Below are positions 1 through 9,424 of a stretch of DNA of 64,000 nt, in pieces. Source of the stretch: a bacterium (GTDB lineage Bacteria > UBP7 > UBA6624); assembly GCA_002716355.1 (NCBI GenBank), contig PBAU01000003.1, forward strand, positions 303,146 to 367,145. Direction: 5' to 3'. The position numbers and the translations under genes are program-made. The first letter of the stretch is position 1. The number at the start of each line of letters is the position of its first letter. Below the pieces are notes generated by a model that saw only the letters and a program-made list of their open reading frames with translations, ran no database searches and had not been told where the DNA came from.

Positions 1-218
1 ACATTATTTGGAGATCAACATGCGAAGGTTCAATATTAAAAAAACCTTGCGGAAATAAAGGCTTTGGCTATGATCCTATATTTTTCAGCAAATCCCTAAA
101 CAAAAGTTTTGGCAATGTTTCTCCTGAGCAAAAAGACACTGTGTCCCATAGGGGTAAAAATCTTAAAAAACTACAAAAATGGATAAATTTACAAACAACT
201 AGCCAATCATCTTTCTGA
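1..218 (+). CDS. rdgB: XTP/dITP diphosphatase (RdgB/HAM1 family), C-terminal part
   Basis: This is the 3' end of a gene that enters from the left edge; its frame is open from base 3 to the TGA at 216-218. The family hydrolyses non-canonical purine triphosphates (ITP, dITP, XTP) to monophosphates and so cleans the nucleotide pool. The visible 71 residues contain the family hallmarks: GFGYDPIF near the start and a late SHRGKNL, matching the SHRxKAL motif that binds the purine. The last 20 bases overlap the end of carA on the opposite strand, so the two genes converge with no terminator between them. Recognition rests on two motifs in a fragment but both are diagnostic. Confidence 0.86.
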   Translation, partial: IIWRSTCEGSILKKPCGNKGFGYDPIFFSKSLNKSFGNVSPEQKDTVSHRGKNLKKLQKWINLQTTSQSSF

Positions 219-1260
219 ATTTAGAAAAAATATCCAAGCTATCCAACGGTCCCGGACTTGCTTCAGGATGAAATTGAATTGCCATTGCTGGTAGATTTTT
301 ATGAGCTATTCCCTCAACAGTATTATCATTTAAAGCTGTATGTGTTACATAAAGATCAGTGTCTTTCAAGCTGTCTGGATCAACAGAATATCCATGGTTT
401 TGAGTTGTTATAACAGCCTTACCAGTTGCACTCTCACAGACAGGATGATTTCCACCTCTATGACCAAATTTTAACTTAAATGTGTTTCCTCCAAAAGCTA
501 AAGCAAGAAGCTGATGCCCTAAACAAATTCCTAAATAAGGTTTTGACTCGGCAAGAATCTTTACGGTTTTTAAAATACTCCCAATTGCCTTTGGGTCACC
601 TGGACCGGGACTCACAACAATTCCGTCAGGATTATCATTAAGAATATCCTCTGCTGATGTTGAATAAGGATACTGAACAACATTAAAACCTTCATCTAAA
701 AGATAATTAATAATTGATTTTTTAACTCCAAGATCCAAAAGAGCCACAGTAGGACCTTTACCCTTGTGCACAATCTTCTTTTTAGTGCTAACATCATGAA
801 CCAAATTTAAACTTTCAATAGGTGGTGAATCTTTTACAAGGCTCAAAAGCTTATCACCATCTTGAATTGATGAGATTCCACCAGGAACAACACCTTTTGA
901 TCTTATTTTTTGAGTTAAAGATCTTGTATCTATTTCAGATATACCTGTGATGTTTTTGTCTTTTAGCCACTTATCTAAACCTTCTCTTTTTTCAGTTTCC
1001 AAGCCATGAAATTCTTTGATTATCAAACCTTTGGCAGCTTTGCAGTCAGATTCGTTAAACTCTTCTGACACTCCATAATTACCAATCATAGGATATGTAA
1101 AAGTGACAATCTGACCAGCATACGAAGGATCAGTCAAAACCTCTTGATAACCAGTCATATTAGTTGTAAATACGATTTCACCTAAAACAGTTCCTTTTTT
1201 ACCTATGGCTAAACCTTCATAAACAGAACCATCATCAAGTGTTAAAAAAGCTTTATCCAA
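199..1260 (-). CDS. carA: Carbamoyl-phosphate synthase small (glutaminase) subunit
   Basis: The protein hydrolyses glutamine and passes ammonia to the large subunit CarB for carbamoyl phosphate, the first step of pyrimidine and arginine synthesis. At 353 residues it is near the usual length. The N-terminal CPSase_sm domain begins LTLDDGSVYEG and is followed by a class I glutamine amidotransferase domain with the nucleophile in GICLGHQ at about residue 245 and the His/Glu pair in FHPEASPGP at about residue 330. Its start overlaps the end of pyrB by 8 bases, so the two pyrimidine genes are translated together. carB is not in the window. The stop lies inside rdgB on the other strand. Confidence 0.97.
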   Translation of the reverse strand: MDKAFLTLDDGSVYEGLAIGKKGTVLGEIVFTTNMTGYQEVLTDPSYAGQIVTFTYPMIGNYGVSEEFNESDCKAAKGLIIKEFHGLETEKREGLDKWLKDKNITGISEIDTRSLTQKIRSKGVVPGGISSIQDGDKLLSLVKDSPPIESLNLVHDVSTKKKIVHKGKGPTVALLDLGVKKSIINYLLDEGFNVVQYPYSTSAEDILNDNPDGIVVSPGPGDPKAIGSILKTVKILAESKPYLGICLGHQLLALAFGGNTFKLKFGHRGGNHPVCESATGKAVITTQNHGYSVDPDSLKDTDLYVTHTALNDNTVEGIAHKNLPAMAIQFHPEASPGPLDSLDIFSKFRKMIG

Positions 1261-2152
1261 AATGCCCTCCTTCGCTTAGGTATTTTATTATTGCCGCTCT
1301 TCCATACAAGCCCCAATTTACCTGATCAAAAATCAAGGATCTTTCATGCTTCAAAAGATCTGAAGATATATCAACACCAGGCATAACAGGACCTGGAGCC
1401 ATCAGATACTGATTTTCATTTAAAGACTTTACTGTAATATCAGAATAAGATTTTAAAATTTCAGAATCTCCAGGATCCCATCTTTCAGACTGAGGTCTCA
1501 AAACATATAAAACATCAGAATGATTTTGTGCCTCCTGAAGAGTTTTAAAAGAATTTAATTTGCTTTCATAATTTGATGTTGGCAATAAAGACAAATCAAC
1601 ACCTAAAGATGGCCATAAGTTAATCAAAGAATGAGCTACTCTGCTATGCTCAACATCCCCAATAATTGTTATTTTCTTACCATTTAAACCTATTGAATTC
1701 ATTAAACAGAAAGTATCTCCAACCACTTGTGTTGGATGTTCACCTTTACCATCTCCTGCATTAACTATCCACATGTCGATATCGTTTAAAGCTTTAAGCT
1801 TAGATGGCAAAGATTCTTGAGATGATCTTAGAACAATACCATCCAATTCTAAAGAGTTTAAATTCAAGACAGTTTCTTCTAAAGATTCACCTTTGGTCAA
1901 AGAAGAGTTTTTAATATTGAAATCAATTGCCCTGCCACCCAATGCAAAAATCGCTTCATTAAAAGATGTTTTTGTTCTTGTTGACGGTTCTTGAAATATC
2001 AATGCTACAGTACCAACAGAATGATCGGATTTCAAACCCCGTAACAATTTGTTTTTACCAGTATTCTTTAGGTGTAAAGCCAAAGAAAATAAAAAATCTA
2101 ATTTATCCTTATCTAAATCTTTAGAACTTACTAAACCTCTCAAATCAACCAA
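1253..2152 (-). CDS. pyrB: Aspartate carbamoyltransferase catalytic subunit
   Basis: The enzyme joins carbamoyl phosphate to aspartate, the committed step of pyrimidine synthesis, using the product of the next gene's complex. The 299-residue chain carries the carbamoyl-phosphate loop PSTRTKTSF in the first third, the HPTQ motif near the middle, and [12 protein letters not shown] toward the C terminus, which is the signature of ATCase rather than ornithine carbamoyltransferase. It overlaps hppA by 8 bases upstream and carA by 8 bases downstream. No regulatory subunit pyrI is seen beside it, so it probably works as a simple catalytic trimer, or with a partner encoded elsewhere. Confidence 0.95.
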   Translation of the reverse strand: MVDLRGLVSSKDLDKDKLDFLFSLALHLKNTGKNKLLRGLKSDHSVGTVALIFQEPSTRTKTSFNEAIFALGGRAIDFNIKNSSLTKGESLEETVLNLNSLELDGIVLRSSQESLPSKLKALNDIDMWIVNAGDGKGEHPTQVVGDTFCLMNSIGLNGKKITIIGDVEHSRVAHSLINLWPSLGVDLSLLPTSNYESKLNSFKTLQEAQNHSDVLYVLRPQSERWDPGDSEILKSYSDITVKSLNENQYLMAPGPVMPGVDISSDLLKHERSLIFDQVNWGLYGRAAIIKYLSEGGHFG

Positions 2153-4184
2153 TAAAAGGAGCTATAACCAAACTTACAACTGCCATTAACTTCAATAAAA
2201 TATTCAAACTTGGACCCGCAGTATCCTTAAAGGGATCTCCAACGGTATCACCGACAACAGCAGCCTTGTGAGCTTCTGAACCTTTTCCTCCATGTGCACC
2301 TTTTTCTATATATTTTTTTGCATTATCCCAAGCTCCACCTGAATTAGCCATAAATATAGCCATCATCACACCACTGGTTAAAGAACCAGCAAGTAATCCT
2401 CCTAACATTTCAGCTCCTCCAAGTTTTCCAACAAGAATTGGAGACAATATAGCAAGCAAGCCTGGGGCAACCATTTGCCTTAAAGCTCCTTGTGTTGAAA
2501 TATCAACACAACTAGCATAATCTGCTTGAGCTTCTCCTTTTAGCAACCCTGGAATTTCTTTAAATTGTCTTCTAACCTCTTCTACCATGTCGTATGCAGC
2601 TTTACCCACAGCTGTCATAGCCATTGAGGAAAACAAAAATGGCAACATTCCACCAAGAAGCATTCCTGCTAATGTTTGTGGGTTTGCAACATCCAAAACA
2701 TTCAATTTTGCAGCAGCCATAAAGCCTGCGAACAATGCTAAACTTGTCAATGCAGCAGAACCTATCGCAAAACCTTTCCCTACAGCAGCAGTCGTGTTTC
2801 CAACAGCATCTAATTTGTCAGTTCTTTCTCTAACCTCTTTTGGTAAACCAGCCATTTCTGCTATACCTCCAGCATTATCAGCTATAGGCCCATAAGCATC
2901 TACAGCTAGTTGGATACCAAGTGTTGCAAGCATACCAACAGCAGCTATAGCAATTCCATATAATCCCATCAATGAATTAGCTGTTATTATTCCTGCGCAT
3001 ATTGCAATCACTGGATATGCTGTACTAACCATACCAACAGATAAACCTGAGATTATATTTGTTGCACTTCCGGTTAAAGAATCTTTTGCAATTCCTTGGG
3101 AAGGTTTTGTTTCATCACTTGTGTAATACTCAGTTAATTTTCCAACAGCTATACCTACGGCTAAACCAGAAACAACTGTCCAAAATATATTTTGACCATC
3201 ATTTGTTGGAATCCATTTATGTGTTAAAAAGTAAGAGCTAGCAATAAATAAAATACCGGCAGTCATGGAACCTTTATCTAAAGCATGTTGAGGATTTCCA
3301 CCCTCTTCTGTTTTAACCATGAATGTTCCAATAACGCTACAAATAATACCTATTGAAGCAAATGCCAATGGCAGCATGACATGACCTAAAGTGTAATTTT
3401 GAATACCAAAAGCAAGAATCATAGCACCTATGATCGCACCTACATAAGATTCAAAAAGATCGGCTCCCATTCCAGCAACATCTCCAACATTGTCTCCAAC
3501 ATTGTCGGCAATAGTTGCAGGGTTTCTAGGATCATCTTCTGGGATATCCATTTCAACCTTTCCAACCAAATCAGCACCTACATCAGCAGCTTTTGTATAA
3601 ATCCCACCGCCAACTCTTGCAAATAAAGCAATTGAAGAAGCCCCTAACGAAAAGCCAATTAATATATTTACAGCTTGCTGTATATCACCTGAATAAACGC
3701 CTTTGAGCCAGCCGTAAAGAACTGCAATTCCAAATAATGCTATACCAACAACATTCATCCCCATAACAGATCCACCAGAAAAAGCAACTGAAAGAGCTTT
3801 ATTTAAACCCTTTTGAGCAGAATAAGCTGTCCTGTAATTAGCGTCAGTAGCAACTCTCATACCTAAATAACCAGCTATCGCAGAACAAAAAGCACCAAAA
3901 ACAAAAGGAATGACAATTTTCCAGTCACCTTCATTCAGACCATTGTATATAAACGCCAAGCTTGCACCAACAATTAAAACAAACCAAATAAGCAAGCTAT
4001 ATTCTCTTTTTAGGAACATCATTGCGCCATCTCTTATATGACCAGCGATTTCTTCCATTTTTTTATTATCAACTTTTACTGATTTAACTTTTTTAGACTG
4101 AGATAAAGCAAAACAAATTGCAAAAATACCAATATAAAGGGCATAAGCAGGTACATTATCTACATAGTTATTTATGATTTCCAT
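2145..4184 (-). CDS. hppA: Membrane-bound pyrophosphatase, K+-dependent subtype
   Basis: This 679-residue polytopic protein couples hydrolysis of pyrophosphate to pumping of H+ or Na+ across the cytoplasmic membrane. The substrate site is intact: [11 protein letters not shown] followed by [18 protein letters not shown] in the centre, and the mirrored acidic motif [12 protein letters not shown] later. In the segment [11 protein letters not shown] the position that separates the two subfamilies is Ala rather than Lys, which in this family marks the K+-dependent group; that group includes both Na+ and H+ pumps, so the ion is not settled. An AAAGGAG ribosome site lies about nine bases before the ATG. 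It overlaps pyrB downstream. Confidence 0.95.
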   Translation of the reverse strand: MEIINNYVDNVPAYALYIGIFAICFALSQSKKVKSVKVDNKKMEEIAGHIRDGAMMFLKREYSLLIWFVLIVGASLAFIYNGLNEGDWKIVIPFVFGAFCSAIAGYLGMRVATDANYRTAYSAQKGLNKALSVAFSGGSVMGMNVVGIALFGIAVLYGWLKGVYSGDIQQAVNILIGFSLGASSIALFARVGGGIYTKAADVGADLVGKVEMDIPEDDPRNPATIADNVGDNVGDVAGMGADLFESYVGAIIGAMILAFGIQNYTLGHVMLPLAFASIGIICSVIGTFMVKTEEGGNPQHALDKGSMTAGILFIASSYFLTHKWIPTNDGQNIFWTVVSGLAVGIAVGKLTEYYTSDETKPSQGIAKDSLTGSATNIISGLSVGMVSTAYPVIAICAGIITANSLMGLYGIAIAAVGMLATLGIQLAVDAYGPIADNAGGIAEMAGLPKEVRERTDKLDAVGNTTAAVGKGFAIGSAALTSLALFAGFMAAAKLNVLDVANPQTLAGMLLGGMLPFLFSSMAMTAVGKAAYDMVEEVRRQFKEIPGLLKGEAQADYASCVDISTQGALRQMVAPGLLAILSPILVGKLGGAEMLGGLLAGSLTSGVMMAIFMANSGGAWDNAKKYIEKGAHGGKGSEAHKAAVVGDTVGDPFKDTAGPSLNILLKLMAVVSLVIAPFIG

Positions 4185-4226
4185 TTTTAAAATCTCCTTT
4201 TTTTTAGAACCTAAACTTCAATTCTA

Positions 4227-5516
4227 CTATTTAAAAACTTTTTCTAACAACTCATTAAGGGAATCAATTTTGATTCTGTCTTGCTTTCCAGTATCTCTAT
4301 ACCTAACAGTTACAGAATCGTCATTATTTGTATCGCCATCAACAGTAATACATATGGGTGTCCCGATTTCATCCTCTCTATAATATCGCTTTCCAATCGA
4401 GCCTGAGATTTCGATTTTTTTCCTGTATGAGCTATGTAGCCTATCTTTAATTTCAATGGCTTTTTCAGGCATTCCATCTTTCTTAACTAATGGAAGTATA
4501 GCAACCTGAATATTTGCAAGCTTTGGATTGATTTTAAGGATAATATGATTTGGATCTGAAACATCAAGAGAATCACAAATAACTGCTAATAATGTTCTGT
4601 CGACCCCCGCTGAAGATTCAATTACAGATGGTACAAATTTACCTTTTTGAGGATCTGAAAGAGTTAAATTCTTTTTACTATGCTTCATATGTTGCTCCAG
4701 ATCAAAAGAACCTCTATTTGCTATACCTTCTAACTCTTTTAAACCAAAAGGGAAATCATATTCAACATCCCTGCACGAAGCAGCATAGTGAGCAAGCTCT
4801 TCCTTTCCATGATCTCTGAAATGCAATTTTGCACTATCCATACCTAAAGATTCAGTGTAGAAGGACATCCTTCTTGAACACCATTCTTCAAAAAAATCAG
4901 GAGCATCATCAGGATGGCAAAAAAATTCAATTTCCATTTGAGTAAATTCACGAACCCTAAAAAGAAAATTTCTAGGAGTTATTTCATTTCTAAAAGATTT
5001 ACCAATTTGAGCTATCCCAAAAGGAGCATTCATTCTTGAGTTTCTTGCAACATTAATAGCATTAACAAAAATACCTTGAGCTGTTTCTGGCCTTAAATAA
5101 ACCTGTTTTGCAGAATCTTCCATTGCTCCAATTTTTGTAGAAAGCATAAGATTGAATTGACGAATATCAGTCCAATTCTTCTCTCCGCAATCAGGACAAT
5201 TTTGATTTATGTCAATCTGATCTTCTCTATATCTTGATTTACAACTTTTGCAATCAACCATAGGGTCATGAAAGCCAGAAACATGCCCACTAGCTTGCCA
5301 GACTTCATTTCTCATCAATATTGAAGAATCAAAGCCAATTATATTTTCTTGATTTTCAACATTTTCATTCCACCAAATATTCTCAATTCTTCTTTTTAAT
5401 TGAGCCCCATTTGGACCATAGTCATAACAACCTGACAAACCGCCGTAAATTTCACTACTTTGGTTTATGAAACCCTTTCTTGTACAAAAAGATATAACCT
5501 CTGAAAGGTTAGGCAT
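4227..5516 (-). CDS. glyS: Glycyl-tRNA synthetase, dimeric (alpha2) type
   Basis: The enzyme charges tRNA-Gly with glycine. At 429 residues, starting with SFCTRKGFINQSSEIYGG, it is the single-chain class II dimeric form and not the alpha/beta tetramer of Escherichia coli. A pair of CxxC-like elements (CKSC and CPDCGEKNW, roughly residues 90-118) lies in the insertion typical of the family. The class II motif 2 follows in FRNEITPRNFLFRVREFTQ, motif 3 in SSAGVDRTLLA, and the anticodon-binding domain occupies the last 100 residues. It is packed three bases after rpsT and 42 bases before hppA on the same strand. Confidence 0.95.
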   Translation of the reverse strand: MPNLSEVISFCTRKGFINQSSEIYGGLSGCYDYGPNGAQLKRRIENIWWNENVENQENIIGFDSSILMRNEVWQASGHVSGFHDPMVDCKSCKSRYREDQIDINQNCPDCGEKNWTDIRQFNLMLSTKIGAMEDSAKQVYLRPETAQGIFVNAINVARNSRMNAPFGIAQIGKSFRNEITPRNFLFRVREFTQMEIEFFCHPDDAPDFFEEWCSRRMSFYTESLGMDSAKLHFRDHGKEELAHYAASCRDVEYDFPFGLKELEGIANRGSFDLEQHMKHSKKNLTLSDPQKGKFVPSVIESSAGVDRTLLAVICDSLDVSDPNHIILKINPKLANIQVAILPLVKKDGMPEKAIEIKDRLHSSYRKKIEISGSIGKRYYREDEIGTPICITVDGDTNNDDSVTVRYRDTGKQDRIKIDSLNELLEKVFK

Positions 5517-5519
5517 GGT

Positions 5520-5870
5520 TTATTTAGCTTTTGTTGCCTTGGCTTTTGTTGCCTTGGCTTTTGTCGCCTTGGCTTTTGTCGCTTTCTTTTTTGCGGTTGG
5601 TTTTGCCAAACCAGAAAGATTCAGCTTCTTCATTAACCTAGAAGATATCCTTGAGGCCTTATTTCTATGTATAACCCCTTTAGATGCTGAATGTGCAGCT
5701 AAAGAAACAGCCTCTCTCACAAAATCTGAAGAACTGTCTGACTTTGAATCAATAGCCTCTTGAGCCTTTCTCAAAGCAGATCTTAATTTAGATCTATGCT
5801 GTCTATTTAAATCTCTTCTTTCCAGAGCCTGTCTAGCCCTTTTATTTAAAGCACCAATTGGTTTTACCAT
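5520..5870 (-). CDS. rpsT: Small ribosomal subunit protein bS20 with repetitive lysine-rich tail
   Basis: bS20 binds 16S rRNA early in 30S assembly. The first 90 residues show the usual three-helix layout, with KRARQALERRDLNR near the start and the conserved HRNKASRISSRLMKKL toward the end. The protein is 116 residues, about 25 longer than the typical bS20, because the C terminus adds a tail made of repeated five-residue ATKAK units after the GLAKPTAKK linker. The tail is encoded by nearly identical 15-base units (5524-5583). The gene sits between the acyl-CoA dehydrogenase and glyS in the same direction. Confidence 0.9.
   Translation of the reverse strand: MVKPIGALNKRARQALERRDLNRQHRSKLRSALRKAQEAIDSKSDSSSDFVREAVSLAAHSASKGVIHRNKASRISSRLMKKLNLSGLAKPTAKKKATKAKATKAKATKAKATKAK
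5524..5583. repeat. 15-base tandem repeat inside rpsT
   Basis: About four head-to-tail copies of a 15-base unit, read on the plus strand as GCTTTTGTTGCCTTG with a few T/C differences, encode the ATKAK tail of bS20. Such an in-frame minisatellite can expand or contract by slippage without breaking the reading frame. Confidence 0.85.
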
Positions 5871-5887
5871 TCCTCTATTGTAACTCC

Positions 5888-7036
5888 TTAATTCCTAAAA
5901 GCATCCATTCCAGTTAGCAATCGACCTATCAAAAGCTTGTGTACTTCTGTTGTTCCTTCAAAGATTGTTAAAACTCTAGAATCTCTATAAAATCTTTCAG
6001 CTGGAAATTCGTTTGAATAGCCATAACCTCCATGAACCTGAACACATCTGTCAGAAGCTGTAACAGCTGATTCGCTAGTAAAAAGCTTTGCTATTGCTGC
6101 TTCTTTTGTGAACTTTTTTGAATCCTCTAGCTTTTTTACTGCTTTTTCAAAAAGAAGCAAGCCTGATTCTAGATTCACAGCAACATCTGTAATCATTTCC
6201 TGTATAAGCTGAAAAGATGCAATTGCTTTTCCAAACTGTTCTCTTTCTTTTGCGTATTTAACCATTGAATCAAATGCTGCCTTATGTATACCTAGAGAAA
6301 CAGCGGAGATTCCCAATCTACCATAATCAAGACCCTCTAAGGCAATCGAGAGTCCTTTGCCTGGACTCCCTATCATCATTGATTCATGAATGACAACCTT
6401 GTCAAAAACTAAAATCGAAGAATCACTAGTCCTCATGCCAAGTTTTCCATTAATTTTCTCACTTGAAACACCTTTTAAGTCATGGGGAACCAAAAAAGCA
6501 GAAATGCCTAAATTCTCACCATTTTTAATAGTGTTTGCATAAAGAATACTAAAATCAGCAACAGAACCAGATGTGATCCACATTTTCTCTCCATCAACTA
6601 TCCAGCCTCCATTATCCCAAGTTGCAGTTGTCTTCATTGAAGAGGGGTCACTTCCAGCATGATTCTCAGTTAAAGAATAAGCCCCTATAACACTTCCTTT
6701 CGCTATTTTTGGCAACCATTCTTTTTTTAACTCTTCAGAAGCATTCCTAAAAATCACACCTCCACAAAGCCCAGAATGCACGGAGATTGTTACAGCCATT
6801 CCAGGATCGAAATAAGATAACTCTTGAATTGCTGCCAAAAAAGCAGAAGGAGGCAATCCTGATCCGCCAAATTCCCTAGGGAGACTTAAGCCCATGATGC
6901 CCTTTGAAGCCAATTCAGTAAAAATATCCTTTCTGAACAATTCGTTTTCATCCGCTTCAATCAACCCAGGTTTTAGTAATGTTTCACTTAATTTTGAAGT
7001 TAAATTTCTAATCTTGTCTACAACTTGATTTTCCAT
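5888..7036 (-). CDS. Acyl-CoA dehydrogenase
   Basis: This FAD flavoprotein of 382 residues introduces the alpha-beta double bond in acyl-CoA and passes electrons to an electron-transfer flavoprotein. The flavin-binding motif YSLTENHAGSDPSSM lies near residue 135 and the C-terminal signature VQVHGGYGYSNEFPAERFYRD is followed by IFEGTTEVHKLLIGR, whose Glu is the catalytic base in the short-chain branch. That arrangement fits butyryl- or short/branched-chain enzymes; the exact chain length cannot be read from sequence. No ETF, thiolase or enoyl-CoA hydratase gene is nearby. It lies five bases after tsaB and 17 before rpsT. Confidence 0.92.
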   Translation of the reverse strand: MENQVVDKIRNLTSKLSETLLKPGLIEADENELFRKDIFTELASKGIMGLSLPREFGGSGLPPSAFLAAIQELSYFDPGMAVTISVHSGLCGGVIFRNASEELKKEWLPKIAKGSVIGAYSLTENHAGSDPSSMKTTATWDNGGWIVDGEKMWITSGSVADFSILYANTIKNGENLGISAFLVPHDLKGVSSEKINGKLGMRTSDSSILVFDKVVIHESMMIGSPGKGLSIALEGLDYGRLGISAVSLGIHKAAFDSMVKYAKEREQFGKAIASFQLIQEMITDVAVNLESGLLLFEKAVKKLEDSKKFTKEAAIAKLFTSESAVTASDRCVQVHGGYGYSNEFPAERFYRDSRVLTIFEGTTEVHKLLIGRLLTGMDAFRN

Positions 7037-7041
7037 GATGC

Positions 7042-7662
7042 TTATTCTATATTTTTAATTGGAAATGAATACATTATCAAAGGTTCTGATTTTGATAAAT
7101 TGCTTTCTTCTACACAATCAGAATGAATCCATATTGCCTCGAACTGAGGGAGCATAACTTTTTCAAAATTAACATTTTTTAAAGTTGAAATTTCATCAAA
7201 ATAATCACCGATACACAATCCTGGCTTTTTCTTAATCATCTCTAAAAGATCAAATTTATTAGCAACATTAGGCTTGCCTCCATTGAACGAATAAAACATA
7301 TCGTCTCTAATTGAGTTCATAATTGTCCAACAAGGTTTGTTGCTCCCATTTGAAAAATAAATAGCATCTAAGCTTGAAACTGTTTTAAATTTCAATTCTC
7401 TTCCTTGAGAAAAGCCTTTTATCCATGAGAAAGCTATCCTTAAACCCATGATTGAACCTGGACCATTTACAAGAATAACACCTTTCACATTACCCAGAAC
7501 CCTATTGAAAGAATTAAAAAAGTCATTAATTTTTAATAAATTTTCGAAAAGAAAATTTGATTGAAAAACCTTAGAGGCAATAATTGAATCTTTTTCAGCA
7601 ATTGAAAAACCTGAAAAAGGACCTGTTGGATCTATTATGAGCCAAGTGCCTTTATCTTTCAT
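7042..7662 (-). CDS. tsaB: tRNA threonylcarbamoyladenosine protein TsaB, divergent
   Basis: TsaB is the non-catalytic ASKHA-fold partner of TsaD in making t6A at position 37 of ANN-decoding tRNAs. The 206-residue protein begins LIIDPTGPFSGFSIAE, a recognisable but altered form of the usual N-terminal nucleotide-binding strand, and has GPGSIMGLRIAFSWIKG, matching the family GPGSFTGLRIG motif. The C-terminal half is weakly conserved. Its neighbour tsaE overlaps it by 11 bases, which supports the call. TsaD and TsaC are not in the window. Confidence 0.8.
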   Translation of the reverse strand: MKDKGTWLIIDPTGPFSGFSIAEKDSIIASKVFQSNFLFENLLKINDFFNSFNRVLGNVKGVILVNGPGSIMGLRIAFSWIKGFSQGRELKFKTVSSLDAIYFSNGSNKPCWTIMNSIRDDMFYSFNGGKPNVANKFDLLEMIKKKPGLCIGDYFDEISTLKNVNFEKVMLPQFEAIWIHSDCVEESNLSKSEPLIMYSFPIKNIE

Positions 7663-8065
7663 TTTTTAAAACCGAAATATGCCTTTTGCCATTGATCTCA
7701 TTAATATTAATCACCACAAAACCACTGGATATTTCATGACCCCATTCAACAAATATTAAATGAGGATCTTGCTCTAGATATTCAATGATGAATGATTGCA
7801 TAAAACTTTTACTTTTTTTATATTTATAAAAATCAACATGAACAACAAAGCTATTAGGAATCAAGTAACTTAGAGCACTTAAATAAGTTGGGGATTGAAC
7901 ATCGTCTACAGAGCCACCTAAAGCTTTGACAAACCCTTTAACCATCTCTGTCTTCCCTACTCCAAGATCACCATTAAGAAATACAACATCACCTTTCTTC
8001 AGGCCTTTAAGAATCTTCTCTGCTGCCTGATGTGTTTCATTAACGCTTTTGCTTACTATCGCCAA
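7652..8065 (-). CDS. tsaE: tRNA threonylcarbamoyladenosine ATPase TsaE
   Basis: TsaE is the small P-loop ATPase that drives the t6A synthesis cycle of TsaB-TsaD. The 137 residues hold a Walker A in NGDLGVGKTEMVKGF at about residues 31-45, the family motif VQSPTYLS near residue 58, and FVEWGHEI near residue 105, corresponding to the EWAE/EWGD element. It overlaps thiL by 10 bases upstream and tsaB by 11 downstream, an arrangement that suggests coupled translation of the two t6A genes. Confidence 0.92.
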   Translation of the reverse strand: MAIVSKSVNETHQAAEKILKGLKKGDVVFLNGDLGVGKTEMVKGFVKALGGSVDDVQSPTYLSALSYLIPNSFVVHVDFYKYKKSKSFMQSFIIEYLEQDPHLIFVEWGHEISSGFVVININEINGKRHISVLKNER

Positions 8066-8952
8066 ACTATCTCACTTCCCTTGCCATACCAGTCAGGAAC
8101 ATTGCCTTTTTCCATTTTTCCAATAATTGAAAAAGGCAAATCTAAACTTTTAGCAATATCTTTTACTTTTTTTTTGTTCTTTTCCTCAAAGGTTAAAAGA
8201 AACTCGTAATCTCCTCCCTGTTTATAAAACATTTCAGGATCTAAATTCAACTCAGAAAAAATATTTTTCATGGAATCAGAATATGGAATTTCAGAAAAAA
8301 TATTTGGTTTCAAATTTGATTTACGGCAAATGTTAGCAAGATCAAAGCCGATACCGTCAGTTATGTCAGTCATTGCTGAAGCATATCTTGCAGCCATTAT
8401 TGGAAATTTAATATTAGGACAAGGCTTTAAAGCCTGTTTTACAAAATCACGGTATCCTTCAATTTTATTGATGGCTAAATACCAACCTAAAGGCCTACTC
8501 CCTATCCATCCAGTAACACCTATCAAATCCCCTTTCTTTGCTGAAGACAAACCAGGACCGACAGCATTAAAACCTATAACGGAGATTGAGAAAACAATAT
8601 CACTAGAGGTTTGTGAAAGATCCCCTCCAACAACACTTAAATTAAAATATTTTGAAACATCACTTAAAGCTTTTACAGCTTTTTTTATAACTGATTCATC
8701 AGTCCTGCTAGGGAAACAAAATGAAGCCATGATTAATTTTGGATTCGATCCAACAGCTGCAACATCAGTTATAGCTCCTGCAACAGAATTCCAAATGCCT
8801 TCCTCAATCCAATTCTCTCTATCTAAAAGAAAATGCCTTCCTTGTATTGAGGAGTCTACAGACATGGCAATGCCATCTTTTTCCCAATAGGAATCATCTC
8901 CAGTTAAAGGAAATGCCTTCTTTATCAGTTTTATGACATCTGTTTCCTTCAT
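8056..8952 (-). CDS. thiL: Thiamine-monophosphate kinase
   Basis: ThiL phosphorylates thiamine monophosphate to the active cofactor thiamine diphosphate. The 298-residue protein has the PurM-like fold signatures: GDDSYWEKDGIAMSVDSSIQG near the N terminus, VAGAITDVAAVGSNP around residue 57, VVGGDLSQ near residue 110, and ITDGIGFDLANIC near residue 197, whose Asp residues bind Mg-ATP. It lies ten bases after the SRPBCC gene and overlaps tsaE. No TPP riboswitch fold was recognised upstream and no other thiamine gene is adjacent. Confidence 0.93.
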   Translation of the reverse strand: MKETDVIKLIKKAFPLTGDDSYWEKDGIAMSVDSSIQGRHFLLDRENWIEEGIWNSVAGAITDVAAVGSNPKLIMASFCFPSRTDESVIKKAVKALSDVSKYFNLSVVGGDLSQTSSDIVFSISVIGFNAVGPGLSSAKKGDLIGVTGWIGSRPLGWYLAINKIEGYRDFVKQALKPCPNIKFPIMAARYASAMTDITDGIGFDLANICRKSNLKPNIFSEIPYSDSMKNIFSELNLDPEMFYKQGGDYEFLLTFEEKNKKKVKDIAKSLDLPFSIIGKMEKGNVPDWYGKGSEIVWR

Positions 8953-8962
8953 TCAAAAAACT

Positions 8963-9424
8963 TTAATTATCTTTAGCGACTTTTTCAAGAGCACTGAGTA
9001 AAGCTTCAAGATTTTCAATAACAACCTTTTTTATAAGCTTATCTATAAGGGGGCCAACTAAAGGAACCCCTGCATCATACTCTAAAGAAATAGAGGATTC
9101 ACAACCATTTTGAACATCCTCAAACATCCAAGCTCCGTTATAGATCTTGAATGAACCTTCGGTTTGAACAAATTGACATTTTTTGTTTTCGATATCCCAT
9201 GAATCCTCTTCAATCCAACTTAAATCTTTTTTAATTGGCCCTGCTTCAAGCACCCCATCCCAAGCAACCGTTTGCACAATAAGGCCATTCTTTTCTTTCT
9301 TCTTTAAAATCTTAACCGATTTTACTCCTGGCATTTGCTTAGCAAGGATTTCAGGATTCATTGAAAGCTCTATCGCTTTCAGTGAATCACAATCTATAAA
9401 TTTAGATATTTTGACGGTGTCCAT
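8963..9424 (-). CDS. SRPBCC (START/polyketide-cyclase-like) domain protein
   Basis: This 153-residue protein looks like a single helix-grip SRPBCC domain that binds a hydrophobic ligand: MPGVKSVKILKKKE follows a first helix, a run of beta strands fills the middle, and a long C-terminal helix (PLIDKLIKKVVIENLEALLSAL pattern) closes the pocket. The pattern resembles COQ10/SRPBCC proteins that modulate lipids or quinones, but no ligand can be assigned. The start overlaps the end of the tryptophanase-like gene by 31 bases. The first residues already belong to the domain, so the overlap seems real rather than a wrong start. Confidence 0.7.
   Translation of the reverse strand: MDTVKISKFIDCDSLKAIELSMNPEILAKQMPGVKSVKILKKKEKNGLIVQTVAWDGVLEAGPIKKDLSWIEEDSWDIENKKCQFVQTEGSFKIYNGAWMFEDVQNGCESSISLEYDAGVPLVGPLIDKLIKKVVIENLEALLSALEKVAKDN

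Noticed and set aside
5524-5583. Short repeat array as a CRISPR or regulatory repeat
   Set aside because: Units are 15 bases, contiguous without spacers and in frame within rpsT, so it is a coding minisatellite.
8270-8890. A 206-codon open frame on the plus strand
   Set aside because: It lies entirely antisense to thiL, whose motifs are complete, and its sequence has no recognisable domain.
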